Assembly (NCBI RefSeq): GCF_001424045.1
Contig: NZ_LMQB01000029.1
Location: 177,295 to 235,623, forward strand
DNA length: 58,329 bases
Source of the DNA: Rhizobium sp. Leaf371
GTDB taxonomy: Bacteria; Pseudomonadota; Alphaproteobacteria; Rhizobiales; Rhizobiaceae
Reading direction: 5' to 3'
In this document: positions 41,836 through 51,106 of the stretch, in pieces
Position numbering within the stretch: the first letter of the stretch is position 1
Layout of the letters: every line of letters starts with the position of its first letter
Notes under the pieces: generated by a model
The model's database searches: none
What the model was told of the DNA's origin: nothing
Seen by the model: only the letters and a program-made list of their open reading frames with translations
Translations under genes and position numbers: made by a program

Positions 41836-43671
41836 ATGCCTCATTTTACAATAAGCCGCATGCTTCTCGTGTTTGCAATCATTGTCACGGCCGGCTTGGT
41901 GACCGCATTGGGAATCCAGACCTATGCTATCAAGCGTGTGCAGGTCGAGGGGCCTCTTTATGACCAGATCCGCGTTCAGCGCGATCTTCTGGCGGATCTT
42001 ATGCCCCCGCCTCTTTTCGCGGTCGAGGCTTATGCAGCGGTCTATGAGGCAAACTTTCACGCAGACCGGCGCTCACGTGCCATCGCGAGAATTCACGAGC
42101 TGAAGATCAGTTATGACACCCGCAAGGCGTTGTGGGAGGCTGCTGATCTGCCCGCTGCGGAAGTCGAAATTCTCAAGAAGAGGCTCATCCCTGCCTCAGA
42201 TCGTTTCTGGTTCGTCACGCTTGAACAGTTCGTTCCGGCCGTAGGAACGAATTTTGAAACGATGATGGCGATCATGGACGACCTTGCCGTAGCTTACGAG
42301 AACCAGCGTCAGGCTATTGCCGAACTCAGCATAGTGGCGTTGCAAATGAATGCCGAAAGCGAAGGCTCCGCCGTCAGTGAAGCAAGCTGGCTGGGGTCTA
42401 CTGCTCTCATCGGCGGGCTGTCGGCTGTTCTCGTGTTCCTCGTCGGCGTTTTCTGCATCAACCGTCGCGCCATAGCGCCTCTGGGTACGATCACTCGATT
42501 CATGGAGCGACTTGCCGTCGGCGAGAATGGGCATGTCGTGCCCTATAAGGATCGATCCGATGAAATCGGCCTGATCGCAAGAGCACTTGAAGTGTTTCGT
42601 CTGACTGGGATCGAAAAGCAGAACCTCGAAGCCAGGGCCGAAGCGGCGAGCGTCAGAAGCGCTCAGGAACAGAAGGCGCGCGAGGAGGACGCTCAGAACC
42701 GCGCCGATGAAGTAAAGACCGTCGTGGAGCAACTCGGCGCGGCCTTGCGGGGTCTTGCCGATAGCAATCTGCAGGTCCAGATCGACAACACGTTCGGTAC
42801 GGAGTTCGACCAGATCCGGCAGGATTTCAACAGCTCCATCGAAACCCTGCAATCGACACTGGAACGCGTCCTGGACGGCACCGAGAATGTGCGTCGCGCC
42901 AGCAGCGAGTTGAGTTCCGGCGCTGATCATATGTCGCGCCGCTCCGAGCAGCAGGCTGCCGCTCTCGAAGAGGCGTCCGCTGCTCTCGAAGAAATCACGG
43001 CGACCATCGAGCACCTGAATCAGAACACTCAGGATACCCGCCAGCTTGTCATCAAGGCCCGGACTCGCGCGGAAGATTCCACCGGCGTGATGAAGAATGC
43101 CGTCGATGCGATGCAGCGGATCCAGAAATCGGCCGACGAGATCGGCAATATCATCAGCGTCATCGACGAGATCGCCTTCCAGACAAACCTTCTTGCTCTA
43201 AATGCCGGCGTCGAAGCGGCCCGTGCGGGTGAAAGCGGCAAGGGTTTTGCCGTTGTCGCGAGCGAAGTGCGCGAACTGGCCCAACGCTCGGCCAGCGCCG
43301 CAAAGCAGATCAAGGTGCTGATCGGTAATTCGGCAAAAGAGGTCAACCAAGGTGTCAAGCACGTCGGGGAAACGGGCAGGGCGCTGACCGAAATCACGGC
43401 TTTCGTCGCATCCATCGACGTGAAGATCGATGGCATCGTCACCGGCATTCAGGAGCAATCCACCGGCCTTCGCGAGACCTCGGCGGCAATCCATGCCCTC
43501 GACAGCACGACACAGCAGAATGCCGCCATGGCGGAGGAAACGGCGGCAATGAGCGGTACCTTGACTGAGCAGGCCATTGCCCTTTCCGAAGAAGTCGAAA
43601 AGTTCCAGCTCAACAGGCGATCGGCGTCCGGGCGAAGCCAATATGGCAACAACAGACGCTACGCCGCCTGA
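41836..43671 (+). CDS. Methyl-accepting chemotaxis protein
   Basis: A 611-residue chemoreceptor. Membrane helix 1 at about 8-28 (MLLVFAIIVTAGLVTALGI), a helical periplasmic domain of about 160 residues, helix 2 at about 190-212, HAMP at about 213-265 and a cytoplasmic signalling domain with the hairpin tip IDEIAFQTNLLALNAGVEAA near 437-456. Methylation helices flank it. The C-terminus (NNRRYAA) lacks the NWETF-type CheR tether. The binding-protein gene follows after 35 bp, so the receptor probably senses that ligand-bound protein. Start ATG 41836 is taken for the position of helix 1; its ribosome site is weak. Confidence 0.92.
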   Translation: MPHFTISRMLLVFAIIVTAGLVTALGIQTYAIKRVQVEGPLYDQIRVQRDLLADLMPPPLFAVEAYAAVYEANFHADRRSRAIARIHELKISYDTRKALWEAADLPAAEVEILKKRLIPASDRFWFVTLEQFVPAVGTNFETMMAIMDDLAVAYENQRQAIAELSIVALQMNAESEGSAVSEASWLGSTALIGGLSAVLVFLVGVFCINRRAIAPLGTITRFMERLAVGENGHVVPYKDRSDEIGLIARALEVFRLTGIEKQNLEARAEAASVRSAQEQKAREEDAQNRADEVKTVVEQLGAALRGLADSNLQVQIDNTFGTEFDQIRQDFNSSIETLQSTLERVLDGTENVRRASSELSSGADHMSRRSEQQAAALEEASAALEEITATIEHLNQNTQDTRQLVIKARTRAEDSTGVMKNAVDAMQRIQKSADEIGNIISVIDEIAFQTNLLALNAGVEAARAGESGKGFAVVASEVRELAQRSASAAKQIKVLIGNSAKEVNQGVKHVGETGRALTEITAFVASIDVKIDGIVTGIQEQSTGLRETSAAIHALDSTTQQNAAMAEETAAMSGTLTEQAIALSEEVEKFQLNRRSASGRSQYGNNRRYAA

Positions 43672-43706
43672 CCGTCTCCGAAGAACCCGATCCAAAGGCA
43701 TAGGCT

Positions 43707-44681
43707 ATGAACGGACTTAAAAAAATCCTCGGACGATCTGCTGCGGCGCTTATGATGACCGCGATGATGGCCCCGCATTCGAACGCCGAGGCGATAACCC
43801 TCGGTTATGTCGTCGCCAGCATGAAAATTCCCTACAATGTCGCGACCCGTAACGGCTTCGAAGCAGCTGCCAGGGAAGCGGGCGTGACGACGATCGTGCT
43901 CGACCCGGACGGCAGCGTTGAAAAGCAGGCGGCGGCCGTCGATGAGCTTCTTGCAAAAGGCGTGGACGGCATCGGCTTTCTCCCGATGGACTCGATGATG
44001 GGTCAGGCGTGGTCGGAAAAGAGCGCCGCCATGAACATACCCAACGTTTCGATTGCGGTGCAGATTGGCGATAGCAAGACGCGCGATCTTCGCGACGTGT
44101 ATCCGACCCTTTCGGCACTGGTCACCACGGACGATGTGGCGACCGGTTTTCGTGCCGGCGAGCTTTCGGTGCGCTTGTTGCCGCCAGGCCGCGTGGCAAA
44201 AATTGCGATCGTCGAAGGTGCGGCGGGTTACTCGGCGGTCACGCAGAGAACGAAGGGCTTTATCCAGGCGCTCGAGAAAGCCGGGGCAAATTATGAAATC
44301 GTCGAGGCATTGCCGTCCGACTGGACACCGGAGTCCGGTATGAAGCTCTGCAAGGACATGATCGCCAAAACTCCTGATCTCGATCTTATCTTCAGCCAGG
44401 CCGACGACATGGCGCTCGGCTGCGCCCGCTCGATACAGGCATCCGGCTCGAAGGTGAAGCTGATGTCCACGGGCGGCGGCTCGACCGCCGGCAATGACGC
44501 CGTCGCCAAAGGGGAGTTCGACGGCTCCGTCTGCACACGCCCGGCGCTTCTCGGTCGCCTGATGTTCAAGGTTTTGTTTGAAGGGGCAACCAACCCGAAG
44601 GCGCAGAAAGCCCAGTTCATCACATATGACAGCGTTCCGATTACCAAGGATACACTGCAGAATTGCCCGCCTGAATGGTAA
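43707..44681 (+). CDS. Periplasmic sugar-binding protein paired with chemoreceptor
   Basis: A 324-residue type I periplasmic binding protein (Peripla_BP_4, ribose/autoinducer group). Signal peptide visible: KKILGRSAAALMMTAMMAP, cleavage after NAEA near 29; then ITLGYVVASMKIPYNVATRNG, a LLAKGVDGIGFLPMDS segment near 90 and LIFSQADDMALG near 230. Two ligand-binding-type cysteine residues also occur (KLCKDMI, DGSVC). No ATPase or permease gene is adjacent. Location 35 bp after the chemoreceptor suggests it serves taxis, with transport either absent or shared with the ABC system at 5859-9364. It is distinct from the binding protein at 9415. Confidence 0.89.
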   Translation: MNGLKKILGRSAAALMMTAMMAPHSNAEAITLGYVVASMKIPYNVATRNGFEAAAREAGVTTIVLDPDGSVEKQAAAVDELLAKGVDGIGFLPMDSMMGQAWSEKSAAMNIPNVSIAVQIGDSKTRDLRDVYPTLSALVTTDDVATGFRAGELSVRLLPPGRVAKIAIVEGAAGYSAVTQRTKGFIQALEKAGANYEIVEALPSDWTPESGMKLCKDMIAKTPDLDLIFSQADDMALGCARSIQASGSKVKLMSTGGGSTAGNDAVAKGEFDGSVCTRPALLGRLMFKVLFEGATNPKAQKAQFITYDSVPITKDTLQNCPPEW

Positions 44682-45015
44682 GTTTCGTCGTCAAGGACCT
44701 TGCCGACGCGACCGAAGTGCCGCCACCTCGTTGAAAAGATACGGAGAGAGCAGCCTCACTCAAGCGCTCTCCGACGCTTCAAACCCTGATGGACAAGAAG
44801 GCGTGGTGTTATAGTTGTTGACGATGATCGTAAGCCCGTTGTCGGGGCATTTAACATTAGAAACGACACATGAAATAAATTTTGCTATGATTCATGTTCA
44901 GGGTCGATAAGTCCTTGCGGAAATTAGGGGGTAATCCATTCAAGGAAGGGTCACTAACTTAGTGTTGCGCTGCCGGTCGTAGCGCCTGACGTCCGTTTTT
45001 GGATTGGAGCTGGCC
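44682..45015. other. Intergenic region, nothing firm
   Basis: This 334-bp gap separates the island from the molybdenum-enzyme operon. A weak hairpin (CGGAGAG at 44742 with CTCTCCG at 44767) may end the chemoreceptor unit. A lone TTATAG at 44809 has no matching left arm. I recognise no gene or promoter. Confidence 0.4.
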
Positions 45016-45654
45016 ATGCTAAACCCGACGCAACTAGAAATATCCCGACGAAATCTGCTGATCACCTCGGCCGCAGCGGCTGCGGCAACGAGTGCCTTGC
45101 CGCTGTCGGCGGCAGCACAGACATCGCCGACGGAAACCAAACTCATAAGTACGGTCGCATTTGCCGTCAACGGTGAAAGGCGAGAGCTGAACGTCGATAA
45201 CCGCACGACGCTTCTAGACGCGCTTCGCGAGCACCTGCATCTGACAGGCACAAAAAAGGGCTGTGACCACGGGCAGTGCGGAGCGTGCACTGTCATGGTG
45301 GACGGGCGCCGCATAAACGCCTGTCTAACGCTTGCCGTTATGCACGAGGGTGACGAGATCACCACAATCGAGGGCCTGGGGCAACCCGGCAATCTCCATC
45401 CAATGCAGGCGGCCTTCGTCAAGCATGACGGCTTTCAGTGCGGTTACTGCACGCCGGGACAGATCTGTTCCTCCGTCGCCGTGCTCGAAGAGATCAAGGC
45501 GAACATTCCGAGCCACGTGACGACCAACCTCACCGCACCAGCCGCGGCGAGTGCAGAAGAAATCCGCGAACGCATGAGCGGAAATATCTGTCGGTGCGGC
45601 GCCTATTCCAACATCGTGGATGCCATCACGGACGTCGCGGGGACACGCGCATGA
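45016..45654 (+). CDS. paoA: Aldehyde oxidoreductase 2Fe-2S subunit
   Basis: A 212-residue iron-sulfur subunit of a xanthine-oxidase-family aldehyde oxidoreductase, similar to E. coli PaoA (YagT). A Tat leader ([19 protein letters not shown]) shows export of the folded complex to the periplasm. The plant-type cluster is bound by [23 protein letters not shown], written here as [11 protein letters not shown] with a later Cys. The second cluster has QCGYCTPGQ and GNICRCGAY. Start ATG 45016 follows GGAG; the TTG at 45004 is an alternative. ATGA overlap with paoB. Confidence 0.92.
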   Translation: MLNPTQLEISRRNLLITSAAAAAATSALPLSAAAQTSPTETKLISTVAFAVNGERRELNVDNRTTLLDALREHLHLTGTKKGCDHGQCGACTVMVDGRRINACLTLAVMHEGDEITTIEGLGQPGNLHPMQAAFVKHDGFQCGYCTPGQICSSVAVLEEIKANIPSHVTTNLTAPAAASAEEIRERMSGNICRCGAYSNIVDAITDVAGTRA

Positions 45655-46601
45655 GAGCCTTTACGTATGAACGCGCCTCGACGATCGAGACCGCAGCCGC
45701 ATCGGCTGCTTCCCATCCATCCACACGGTTCATTGCCGGCGGCACCAACCTCCTGGACCTGATGAAGCTCGAGATCGAGGTGCCGACACATCTGATCGAC
45801 GTCAACGGTCTCGGCCTCGATACGATCGAGAAGACGCCGGACGGTGGCCTTCGCATCGGTGCCCTGGTGCGCAACACCGATCTGGCGGCAGACGAGACCG
45901 TGCGCCGCGACTACGGCCTGCTCTCTCGGGCGCTTCTCGCCGGGGCCTCCGGCCAGCTTCGCAACAAGGCGACGACGGCCGGCAATCTTCTGCAGCGGAC
46001 GCGCTGTCCTTATTTCTACGATACCAACCAGCCCTGCAACAAGCGCCAGCCGGGCAGCGGCTGTTCCGCCATCGAGGGCTTCAGCCGCCAGCTCGGCATC
46101 GTCGGCGTCAGCGATGCCTGTATCGCGACACATCCGAGCGACATGGCCATTGCCTTGCGGGCTCTCGATGCCGTCGTCGAAACCATCAAGCCGGATGGAC
46201 GGCGTCACGCGGTGCCGATCGCCGAGTTCCACCGTCTGCCGGGCAATACCCCGCATATCGAAACCGTTCTGGAGCAGGGCGAATTCATTACGGGTGTCGT
46301 CCTGCCCGCGCCGCTCGGCGGCCGCCACATCTACCGCAAGGTCCGCGACCGTGCGTCCTATGCGTTTGCGCTCATTTCCGTGGGTGCGGTGATCCAGTCC
46401 GACGGGACCGGCCGCATCGCGGTCGGCGGCGTCGCTCACAAGCCATGGCGGGTCGAGGCGGCAGACGTTGCGCTGCCGCAAGGGGCAAGGCCCGCAACGG
46501 CTGTTCTTCTCGCAGATGCGCGGCCGACGGAACACAACCGGTTTAAGATCGATCTGGTCGAGCGCACGCTCGGGGCGGTCATTGCAGAAGCAAAGGGTTG
46601 A
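45651..46601 (+). CDS. paoB: Aldehyde oxidoreductase FAD subunit
   Basis: A 316-residue FAD-binding medium subunit of the CO-dehydrogenase flavoprotein family. FAD contacts: [16 protein letters not shown] near 26-41 and [16 protein letters not shown] near 105-120. A cysteine-rich insert ([20 protein letters not shown] then C) matches the extra segment that binds a 4Fe-4S cluster in PaoB, which ordinary xanthine dehydrogenases lack. ATG 45651 overlaps the paoA stop by 4 bp. It passes electrons from the molybdenum and Fe-S sites to the acceptor. Confidence 0.93.
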   Translation: MRAFTYERASTIETAAASAASHPSTRFIAGGTNLLDLMKLEIEVPTHLIDVNGLGLDTIEKTPDGGLRIGALVRNTDLAADETVRRDYGLLSRALLAGASGQLRNKATTAGNLLQRTRCPYFYDTNQPCNKRQPGSGCSAIEGFSRQLGIVGVSDACIATHPSDMAIALRALDAVVETIKPDGRRHAVPIAEFHRLPGNTPHIETVLEQGEFITGVVLPAPLGGRHIYRKVRDRASYAFALISVGAVIQSDGTGRIAVGGVAHKPWRVEAADVALPQGARPATAVLLADARPTEHNRFKIDLVERTLGAVIAEAKG

Positions 46602-46604
46602 GCC

Positions 46605-48803
46605 ATGAAGTTCGACACACCAGCCACAACCAATCCGATTGACCAGATGAAAGTCGTGGGAAAGCCGATCCCGCGCATCGATGGAGACCTCAAGGTCACC
46701 GGCCGGGCGAAGTATGCCTATGAGTGGCATGACGCCTCCACGCCCTACGCCTACGGATATCCTGTCGGCGCCTCGATCGCGCGGGGCCGGATTAGATCGA
46801 TGGACATTGCCGCAGCCGAAAAAGCGCCTGGCGTTCTGGCCGTCGTGACGACGCTCGCCGTCGGGGAGCGCAAGAAGGGCAAGTTCAATACGGCAAAGCT
46901 CTTCGGCGGCGACGAGGTGCAGCACTACCACCAGGCGATTGCCGTCGTGGTGGCCGAGAACTTCGAGCAGGCCCGCGCGGCGGCGGCTCTGGTGAAGGTC
47001 GATTATGCGGAAGAAAAGGGGGCTTTCGACCTGAAAGAAGCGATGAAGACGGCGGAGAAGCCGGCGGATTCGCAGCAGCCCGATACCTCCGTCGGCGATT
47101 TCGACGCCACCTTCGGCAGCGCCGCCATCACGCTGGACGAGGCCTACTCGACGCCCGACCAGTCCCACGCGATGATGGAGCCGAACGCCTCCATCGCTGC
47201 CTGGGACGGTGACAACGTGACTGTCTGGACGTCGAGCCAGATGATCGACTGGTGGCGGGCCGATCTGGCGACGACGCTCGACATCGACAAGGAGAAGATC
47301 CACTTGATGTCGCCTTTCATCGGTGGCGGCTTCGGCGGCAAGCTCTTCCTGCGCTCGGATGCGGTTCTTGCGGTTCTCGGGGCACAGGCGGCCAAGCGGC
47401 CGGTCAAAGTTGCCCTGCCGCGGCCCTTCATGATCAACAACACCACCCACCGTCCGGCAACCATCCAGCGTATCCGGATCGGAGCAGAGCGCGACGGGAA
47501 AATCACGGCGATTGCCCATGAAAGCTGGTCCGGCGACCAGCCGGGTGGCCAGTTGGAGGCGGCTGTCGCGCAGACCCGTCTGCTCTATGCCGGTGCAAAC
47601 CGCATGACGGCCATGCGGCTGGCGACGCTGAATCTGCCGGAGGGCAATGCGATGCGCGCGCCGGGAGAGGCGCCCGGCCTGATGGCACTTGAAATCGCCA
47701 TGGATGAGATGGCTGAAAAGCTGGGCCTCGATCCGATCGAGTTCAGGATCCTCAACGATACGCAGGTGGATCCCGAGAAGCCGGAGAGGCCGTTCTCGCA
47801 CCGCAACCTTATCGGTTGTCTCAAGCTGGGTGCCGAGACGTTCGGCTGGAGCAGCCGGGGCAAGCCTGGCGCGCGTCGCGAAGGAAACTGGCTGATCGGG
47901 CAAGGTGTCGCGGTCGCCTTCAGAAACAACATGATGCTGCCATCCGGCGCGCGTGTGCGGCTGGACAGGCAAGGGATTGCCACCGTCGAGACGGATATGA
48001 CCGACATCGGCACCGGCAGCTACACGATCATCGCACAGACGGCCGCCGAGATGCTGGGCCTGCCGATGGACAGGGTCGCCGTGCAGCTGGGCGATTCCCG
48101 CTTCCCGGTTTCGGCCGGCTCGGGCGGGCAGTTCGGCGCGAACTCCTCCACGTCGGGCGTTTATGCCGCCTGCGTGAAGTTGCGGGAAGCCGTTGCGGCA
48201 AAGCTCGGCTTCAACTCCGACGACGTCGTCTTCGAGAATGGCGAGGTCCGCTCCGGCAATCGCTCGGTTCCCCTGACCGAGGCTGTGGGAGACGAGGGCC
48301 TCGTCGGAGAAGACACGATGACATGGGGCGATCTGACCCAGACACATCAGCAATCGACGTTCGGCGCTCACTTCGTCGAAGTCGGCGTGGATGTCGCAAC
48401 GGGAGAAAGCCGTGTCCGCCGCATGCTGGCCGTCTGCGCCGCCGGTCGAATCCTCAACCCGATCACCGCGCGCAGCCAGGTCATCGGCGCCATGACAATG
48501 GGGGTCGGCGGGGCGCTTTCGGAGGAACTCGCGGTCGATACGCGTCGCGGCTTCTTCGTCAATCACGACCTTGCGGGCTACGAGGTGGCGGTCCATGCCG
48601 ACATCCCGCACCAAGACGTCATCTTTATGGACGAAACGGACCCGATGTCGTCGCCGATGAAGGCCAAGGGCGTGGGCGAACTCGGTCTCTGCGGTGTCTC
48701 GGCGGCGATTGCCAATGCCATCTATAATGCTTCAGGGGTTCGCGTGCGACACTACCCGCTGACGCTCGACAAGCTGATCGGTAACCTTCCCGACGTCGCA
48801 TGA
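46605..48803 (+). CDS. paoC: Aldehyde oxidoreductase molybdenum-cofactor subunit
   Basis: A 732-residue catalytic subunit of the xanthine oxidase family. Visible: PIPRIDGDLKVTGRAKYAYE at the start (aldehyde oxidase hammerhead domain), MSPFIGGGFGGKLFLRSD near 241 (molybdenum cofactor), AMRAPGEAPGLMALE near 347, SAGSGGQFGANSS near 505 and the catalytic Glu in AKGVGELGLCGVSAA near 690. It starts 3 bp after paoB. With PaoAB it would oxidise aldehydes, often aromatic, to acids in the periplasm. No paoD-type chaperone gene follows; the next feature is a terminator. Confidence 0.94.
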   Translation: MKFDTPATTNPIDQMKVVGKPIPRIDGDLKVTGRAKYAYEWHDASTPYAYGYPVGASIARGRIRSMDIAAAEKAPGVLAVVTTLAVGERKKGKFNTAKLFGGDEVQHYHQAIAVVVAENFEQARAAAALVKVDYAEEKGAFDLKEAMKTAEKPADSQQPDTSVGDFDATFGSAAITLDEAYSTPDQSHAMMEPNASIAAWDGDNVTVWTSSQMIDWWRADLATTLDIDKEKIHLMSPFIGGGFGGKLFLRSDAVLAVLGAQAAKRPVKVALPRPFMINNTTHRPATIQRIRIGAERDGKITAIAHESWSGDQPGGQLEAAVAQTRLLYAGANRMTAMRLATLNLPEGNAMRAPGEAPGLMALEIAMDEMAEKLGLDPIEFRILNDTQVDPEKPERPFSHRNLIGCLKLGAETFGWSSRGKPGARREGNWLIGQGVAVAFRNNMMLPSGARVRLDRQGIATVETDMTDIGTGSYTIIAQTAAEMLGLPMDRVAVQLGDSRFPVSAGSGGQFGANSSTSGVYAACVKLREAVAAKLGFNSDDVVFENGEVRSGNRSVPLTEAVGDEGLVGEDTMTWGDLTQTHQQSTFGAHFVEVGVDVATGESRVRRMLAVCAAGRILNPITARSQVIGAMTMGVGGALSEELAVDTRRGFFVNHDLAGYEVAVHADIPHQDVIFMDETDPMSSPMKAKGVGELGLCGVSAAIANAIYNASGVRVRHYPLTLDKLIGNLPDVA

Positions 48804-48810
48804 TCGCAAG

Positions 48811-48839
48811 GGGCGGCGGCTGGTGTTCAGCCGCCGCCC
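48811..48839 (+). terminator. Terminator of paoABC
   Basis: A 12-bp perfect GC-rich stem (GGGCGGCGGCTG with CAGCCGCCGCCC) and 5-base loop, 8 bp after the paoC stop. The T-run is weak. Confidence 0.75.
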
Positions 48840-48931
48840 GACAGGTCATTTCCGTTGCCCGGTCAAAGGCAGAGTGATGGACGTCGGCGGGACACATCCA
48901 TGCCCAGCGCCACCAACACAGGAAGAATTCC

Positions 48932-49327
48932 ATGAAAATCGACAGGAATGGATCTCAGCCGTCCGCAAAGGGCCCGGAAGACTGGTTCACCGGAACAGTC
49001 CGGATCGATCCGCTTTTCGCTGCCAACGACGCCCGTCGGGGAGCCTCCGCCCTCGTCACGTTCGAACCCGGCGCACGCACGGCATGGCATACGCACCCTC
49101 TCGGCCAGACGCTGATCGTCACTGCGGGTTCCGGGCTCGTTCAGCGCGAAGGAGGTCCGATCGAGGCCATTCGTCCGGGTGATGTCGTCTGGTTCGAACC
49201 GGGCGAAAAGCACTGGCATGGCGCATCTCCAACGACAGCCATGACGCATATTGCGATCCAGGAGCACCTCGACGGCAAGGTCGTCGACTGGCTCGAACAC
49301 GTGACCGACGCGCAATACAAGCCCTGA
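48932..49327 (+). CDS. Small cupin-domain protein
   Basis: A 131-residue single cupin without a signal peptide. Motif 1 [18 protein letters not shown] near 50-67 gives two His and one Gln ligands; motif 2 [18 protein letters not shown] near 84-101 supplies the third His. It ends [13 protein letters not shown], closely similar to the end of the secreted cupin at 49401 ([13 protein letters not shown]). Start ATG 48932 follows AGGAAG. Cupins of this type often accompany carboxymuconolactone-decarboxylase proteins, as here. Reaction unknown. Confidence 0.85.
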   Translation: MKIDRNGSQPSAKGPEDWFTGTVRIDPLFAANDARRGASALVTFEPGARTAWHTHPLGQTLIVTAGSGLVQREGGPIEAIRPGDVVWFEPGEKHWHGASPTTAMTHIAIQEHLDGKVVDWLEHVTDAQYKP

Positions 49328-49350
49328 CCGCGTAAGCCGGCATCGCGGTG

Positions 49351-49375
49351 CCGGGCGACACGTTCCATCGCCCGG
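49351..49375. terminator. Hairpin between convergent cupin genes
   Basis: CCGGGCGA pairs with TCGCCCGG around a 9-base loop, midway between the two convergent cupin stops. No T-run on either side. Confidence 0.5.
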
Positions 49376-49400
49376 CCAGCGGATGAACCGGGATGGCGGA

Positions 49401-49880
49401 TCAGTCGAGATACTGCTCGTCGGTGACCTTCTCCATCCAGTCGACGGCTTTGCCGTCTTTCACGTTGGAGACAGCGATATGGCTCATGCCATTCTTGTCG
49501 GTTGCCCCGTGCCAATGCTTCGTGCCCGGTGGCGTCCAGATCACGTCGCCCGGGCGGATCCGGCGCTTTTCGCCGCCTTCTTCCTGTACCCAGCCGGCGC
49601 CGGATGTCACGATCAGAATCTGTCCTGCGGGATGCGTGTGCCACGCCGATCGCGCCCCCGGCTCGAATGTCACGAGCGCCCCTGAATTGGTCGTATGCGC
49701 GTTGTTCCGGTAAAGCATATCGACGACGACCGAACCGGTAAAGTTGGCCTTAGGACCCCGGGCGCTCGCGCGTGAGCCAGCCGGAAAGATCTCGGTGGCC
49801 TGAGAGATTTCGGGGGATTGAGCGAACGCTCCTGCAAATGAGGTGCAGGCTATCATGGCAGTCGTGGCGAAGAGTTTCAT
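49401..49880 (-). CDS. Secreted cupin-domain protein
   Basis: A 159-residue cupin with a Sec signal peptide ([21 protein letters not shown], cleavage after AFA near 20; shown as landmark [13 protein letters not shown]). Motif 1 [18 protein letters not shown] near 89-106 and motif 2 [18 protein letters not shown] near 122-139 hold the metal ligands. It shares about half its residues by eye with the cytoplasmic cupin at 48932, suggesting duplication with gain of export. ATG 49880 or 49883 follow AAGGAC. Divergent from the LysR gene at 50083, which probably controls it. Confidence 0.86.
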   Translation of the reverse strand: MKLFATTAMIACTSFAGAFAQSPEISQATEIFPAGSRASARGPKANFTGSVVVDMLYRNNAHTTNSGALVTFEPGARSAWHTHPAGQILIVTSGAGWVQEEGGEKRRIRPGDVIWTPPGTKHWHGATDKNGMSHIAVSNVKDGKAVDWMEKVTDEQYLD

Positions 49881-50082
49881 CATATCGTCCTTCTGTCGGT
49901 TTCGCGGGTTCGTTCCAGGCGCTTGCCGGCCGGTGCCGGCGTTGCGCCTGTGCGGGAGATGGTGATGTGCGGCCCTCGGGATTAGCGGGCAGAACGTGAA
50001 GAGAGATATGGGTGTCATTCATAAGCGAACTGCTCCCATGCCGGCGGGTCGCCTGCAAGGATTTGATGAAGGAGGTGCGGGC

Positions 50083-50976
50083 ATGCTGAGGGAAAACGTG
50101 ACGGACCTCATGGCATTCGTGGTCGTTGCGCGCGAACGCAGCTTTACGCGGGCTGCGGCCCAGCTCGGCCTTTCGCAGTCCGGAGTCAGCCACTCGATCC
50201 GCGGGCTCGAGGAGCGTCTCGGCGTTCGTCTTCTCACGAGAACCACGCGAAGCGTCTCGCCCACGCCCGAAGGCGAGCGGCTTCTGGCAACGATGGCGCC
50301 GCGCTTTCTGGAGATCGAGCAGGAGCTCTTCGCGTTGAGCGATCTCAGGGAGAAGCCGGCGGGAATGATCCGCATCACGGCAGATGACTTTGCGATCGAC
50401 ACTGTCTTGTGGCCGAAGCTGCAAAAGGTTCTGTGCAACTATCCGGAAATCAAGGTCGAGCTCGTCGTCGATTATGGCCTGACCGACATCGTCGCCGAGC
50501 GTTTCGACGCCGGCGTTCGGCTCGGCGAGATCATCTCTCAGGGAATGATCGCGGCAAGGATAAGCGGCAACCAGCGGATGGTGGCGGTCGGCGCGCCCGC
50601 CTACTTTGCGGATAGGTCCGAACCGATTGTGCCGCAGGATCTGACCGGCCACAACTGCATCAACCTCCGGCTTCCGACGAAGGGAGGCCTCTACGCCTGG
50701 GAGTTCGAAAAGGACGGTCAGGACTTCAAGGTGCGCGTGAACGGTCAGCTGACGTCGAACGGGGTCAGGCAGATCCTGCAGATGGCATGCGATGGCTACG
50801 GGATCGCGTTCATTCCCGAGGGCCTCGCCCTTCCCGATCTTCAAGCGGGCCGGCTCGTGCAGGTGCTGGGCGACTTTTGCCCGTACTATCCGGGCTATCA
50901 TCTCTACTACCCGTCGAGACGGCAGCCCTCGGCCGCCTTCTCGATTGTCCTCGACGTATTGCGCGAACGCGGCTAG
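50083..50976 (+). CDS. LysR-family regulator C
   Basis: A 297-residue LysR-type regulator: helix-turn-helix at about 6-65 (FTRAAAQLGLSQSGVSHSI, RLLTRTTRSVSPTPEGE), ligand domain from about 90 (GMIRITADDFAIDTVLWPKL). The GLYAWEFEKDG block near 205 and YYPSRRQPSAAF near the C-terminus recur in regulator D at 56324, showing recent common origin. Start ATG 50083 has AAGGAGG upstream. It is transcribed divergently from the secreted cupin gene, the usual arrangement for control of a neighbour. It is unrelated in detail to regulators A and B. Confidence 0.92.
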   Translation: MLRENVTDLMAFVVVARERSFTRAAAQLGLSQSGVSHSIRGLEERLGVRLLTRTTRSVSPTPEGERLLATMAPRFLEIEQELFALSDLREKPAGMIRITADDFAIDTVLWPKLQKVLCNYPEIKVELVVDYGLTDIVAERFDAGVRLGEIISQGMIAARISGNQRMVAVGAPAYFADRSEPIVPQDLTGHNCINLRLPTKGGLYAWEFEKDGQDFKVRVNGQLTSNGVRQILQMACDGYGIAFIPEGLALPDLQAGRLVQVLGDFCPYYPGYHLYYPSRRQPSAAFSIVLDVLRERG

Positions 50977-51074
50977 GGCATTTCCGGTGAGCCCGTGTCC
51001 AGCGGGAATGCCCTAGCCTTTCGTTTTATCGCAATTATCCGACGCCGAAGCGATGACGTTTCGGCTGGAAATGC
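50973..51074. repeat. Palindromic intergenic repeat, copy 2, with terminator arm
   Basis: A compound element. The first part is a hairpin CTAGGGCATTTCC with GGGAATGCCCTAG (50973-51016) followed by CCTTTCGTTTT, likely the terminator of regulator C. The second part, 51021-51074, is the inverted copy of the repeat at 12924-12980, with hairpin CCGAAGCG-ATGA-CGTTTCGG at 51045-51064 and end GGAAATGC. Confidence 0.75.
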
Positions 51075-51106
51075 TGTAGACTGATTTCCCAGACCGGGCG
51101 CGCCGA

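Noticed and set aside
44809-44815. TTATAGT as another regulon box before paoA
   Set aside because: There is no matching left arm at the 7-base spacing, and no other box lies in the 45-57 kb module.
45603-48614. A 1003-codon open frame on the minus strand opposite paoB and paoC
   Set aside because: It is antisense to two proteins with full families of conserved motifs, has no recognisable domain and is rich in Arg, His and Gly, as expected for the complement of high-GC coding DNA.
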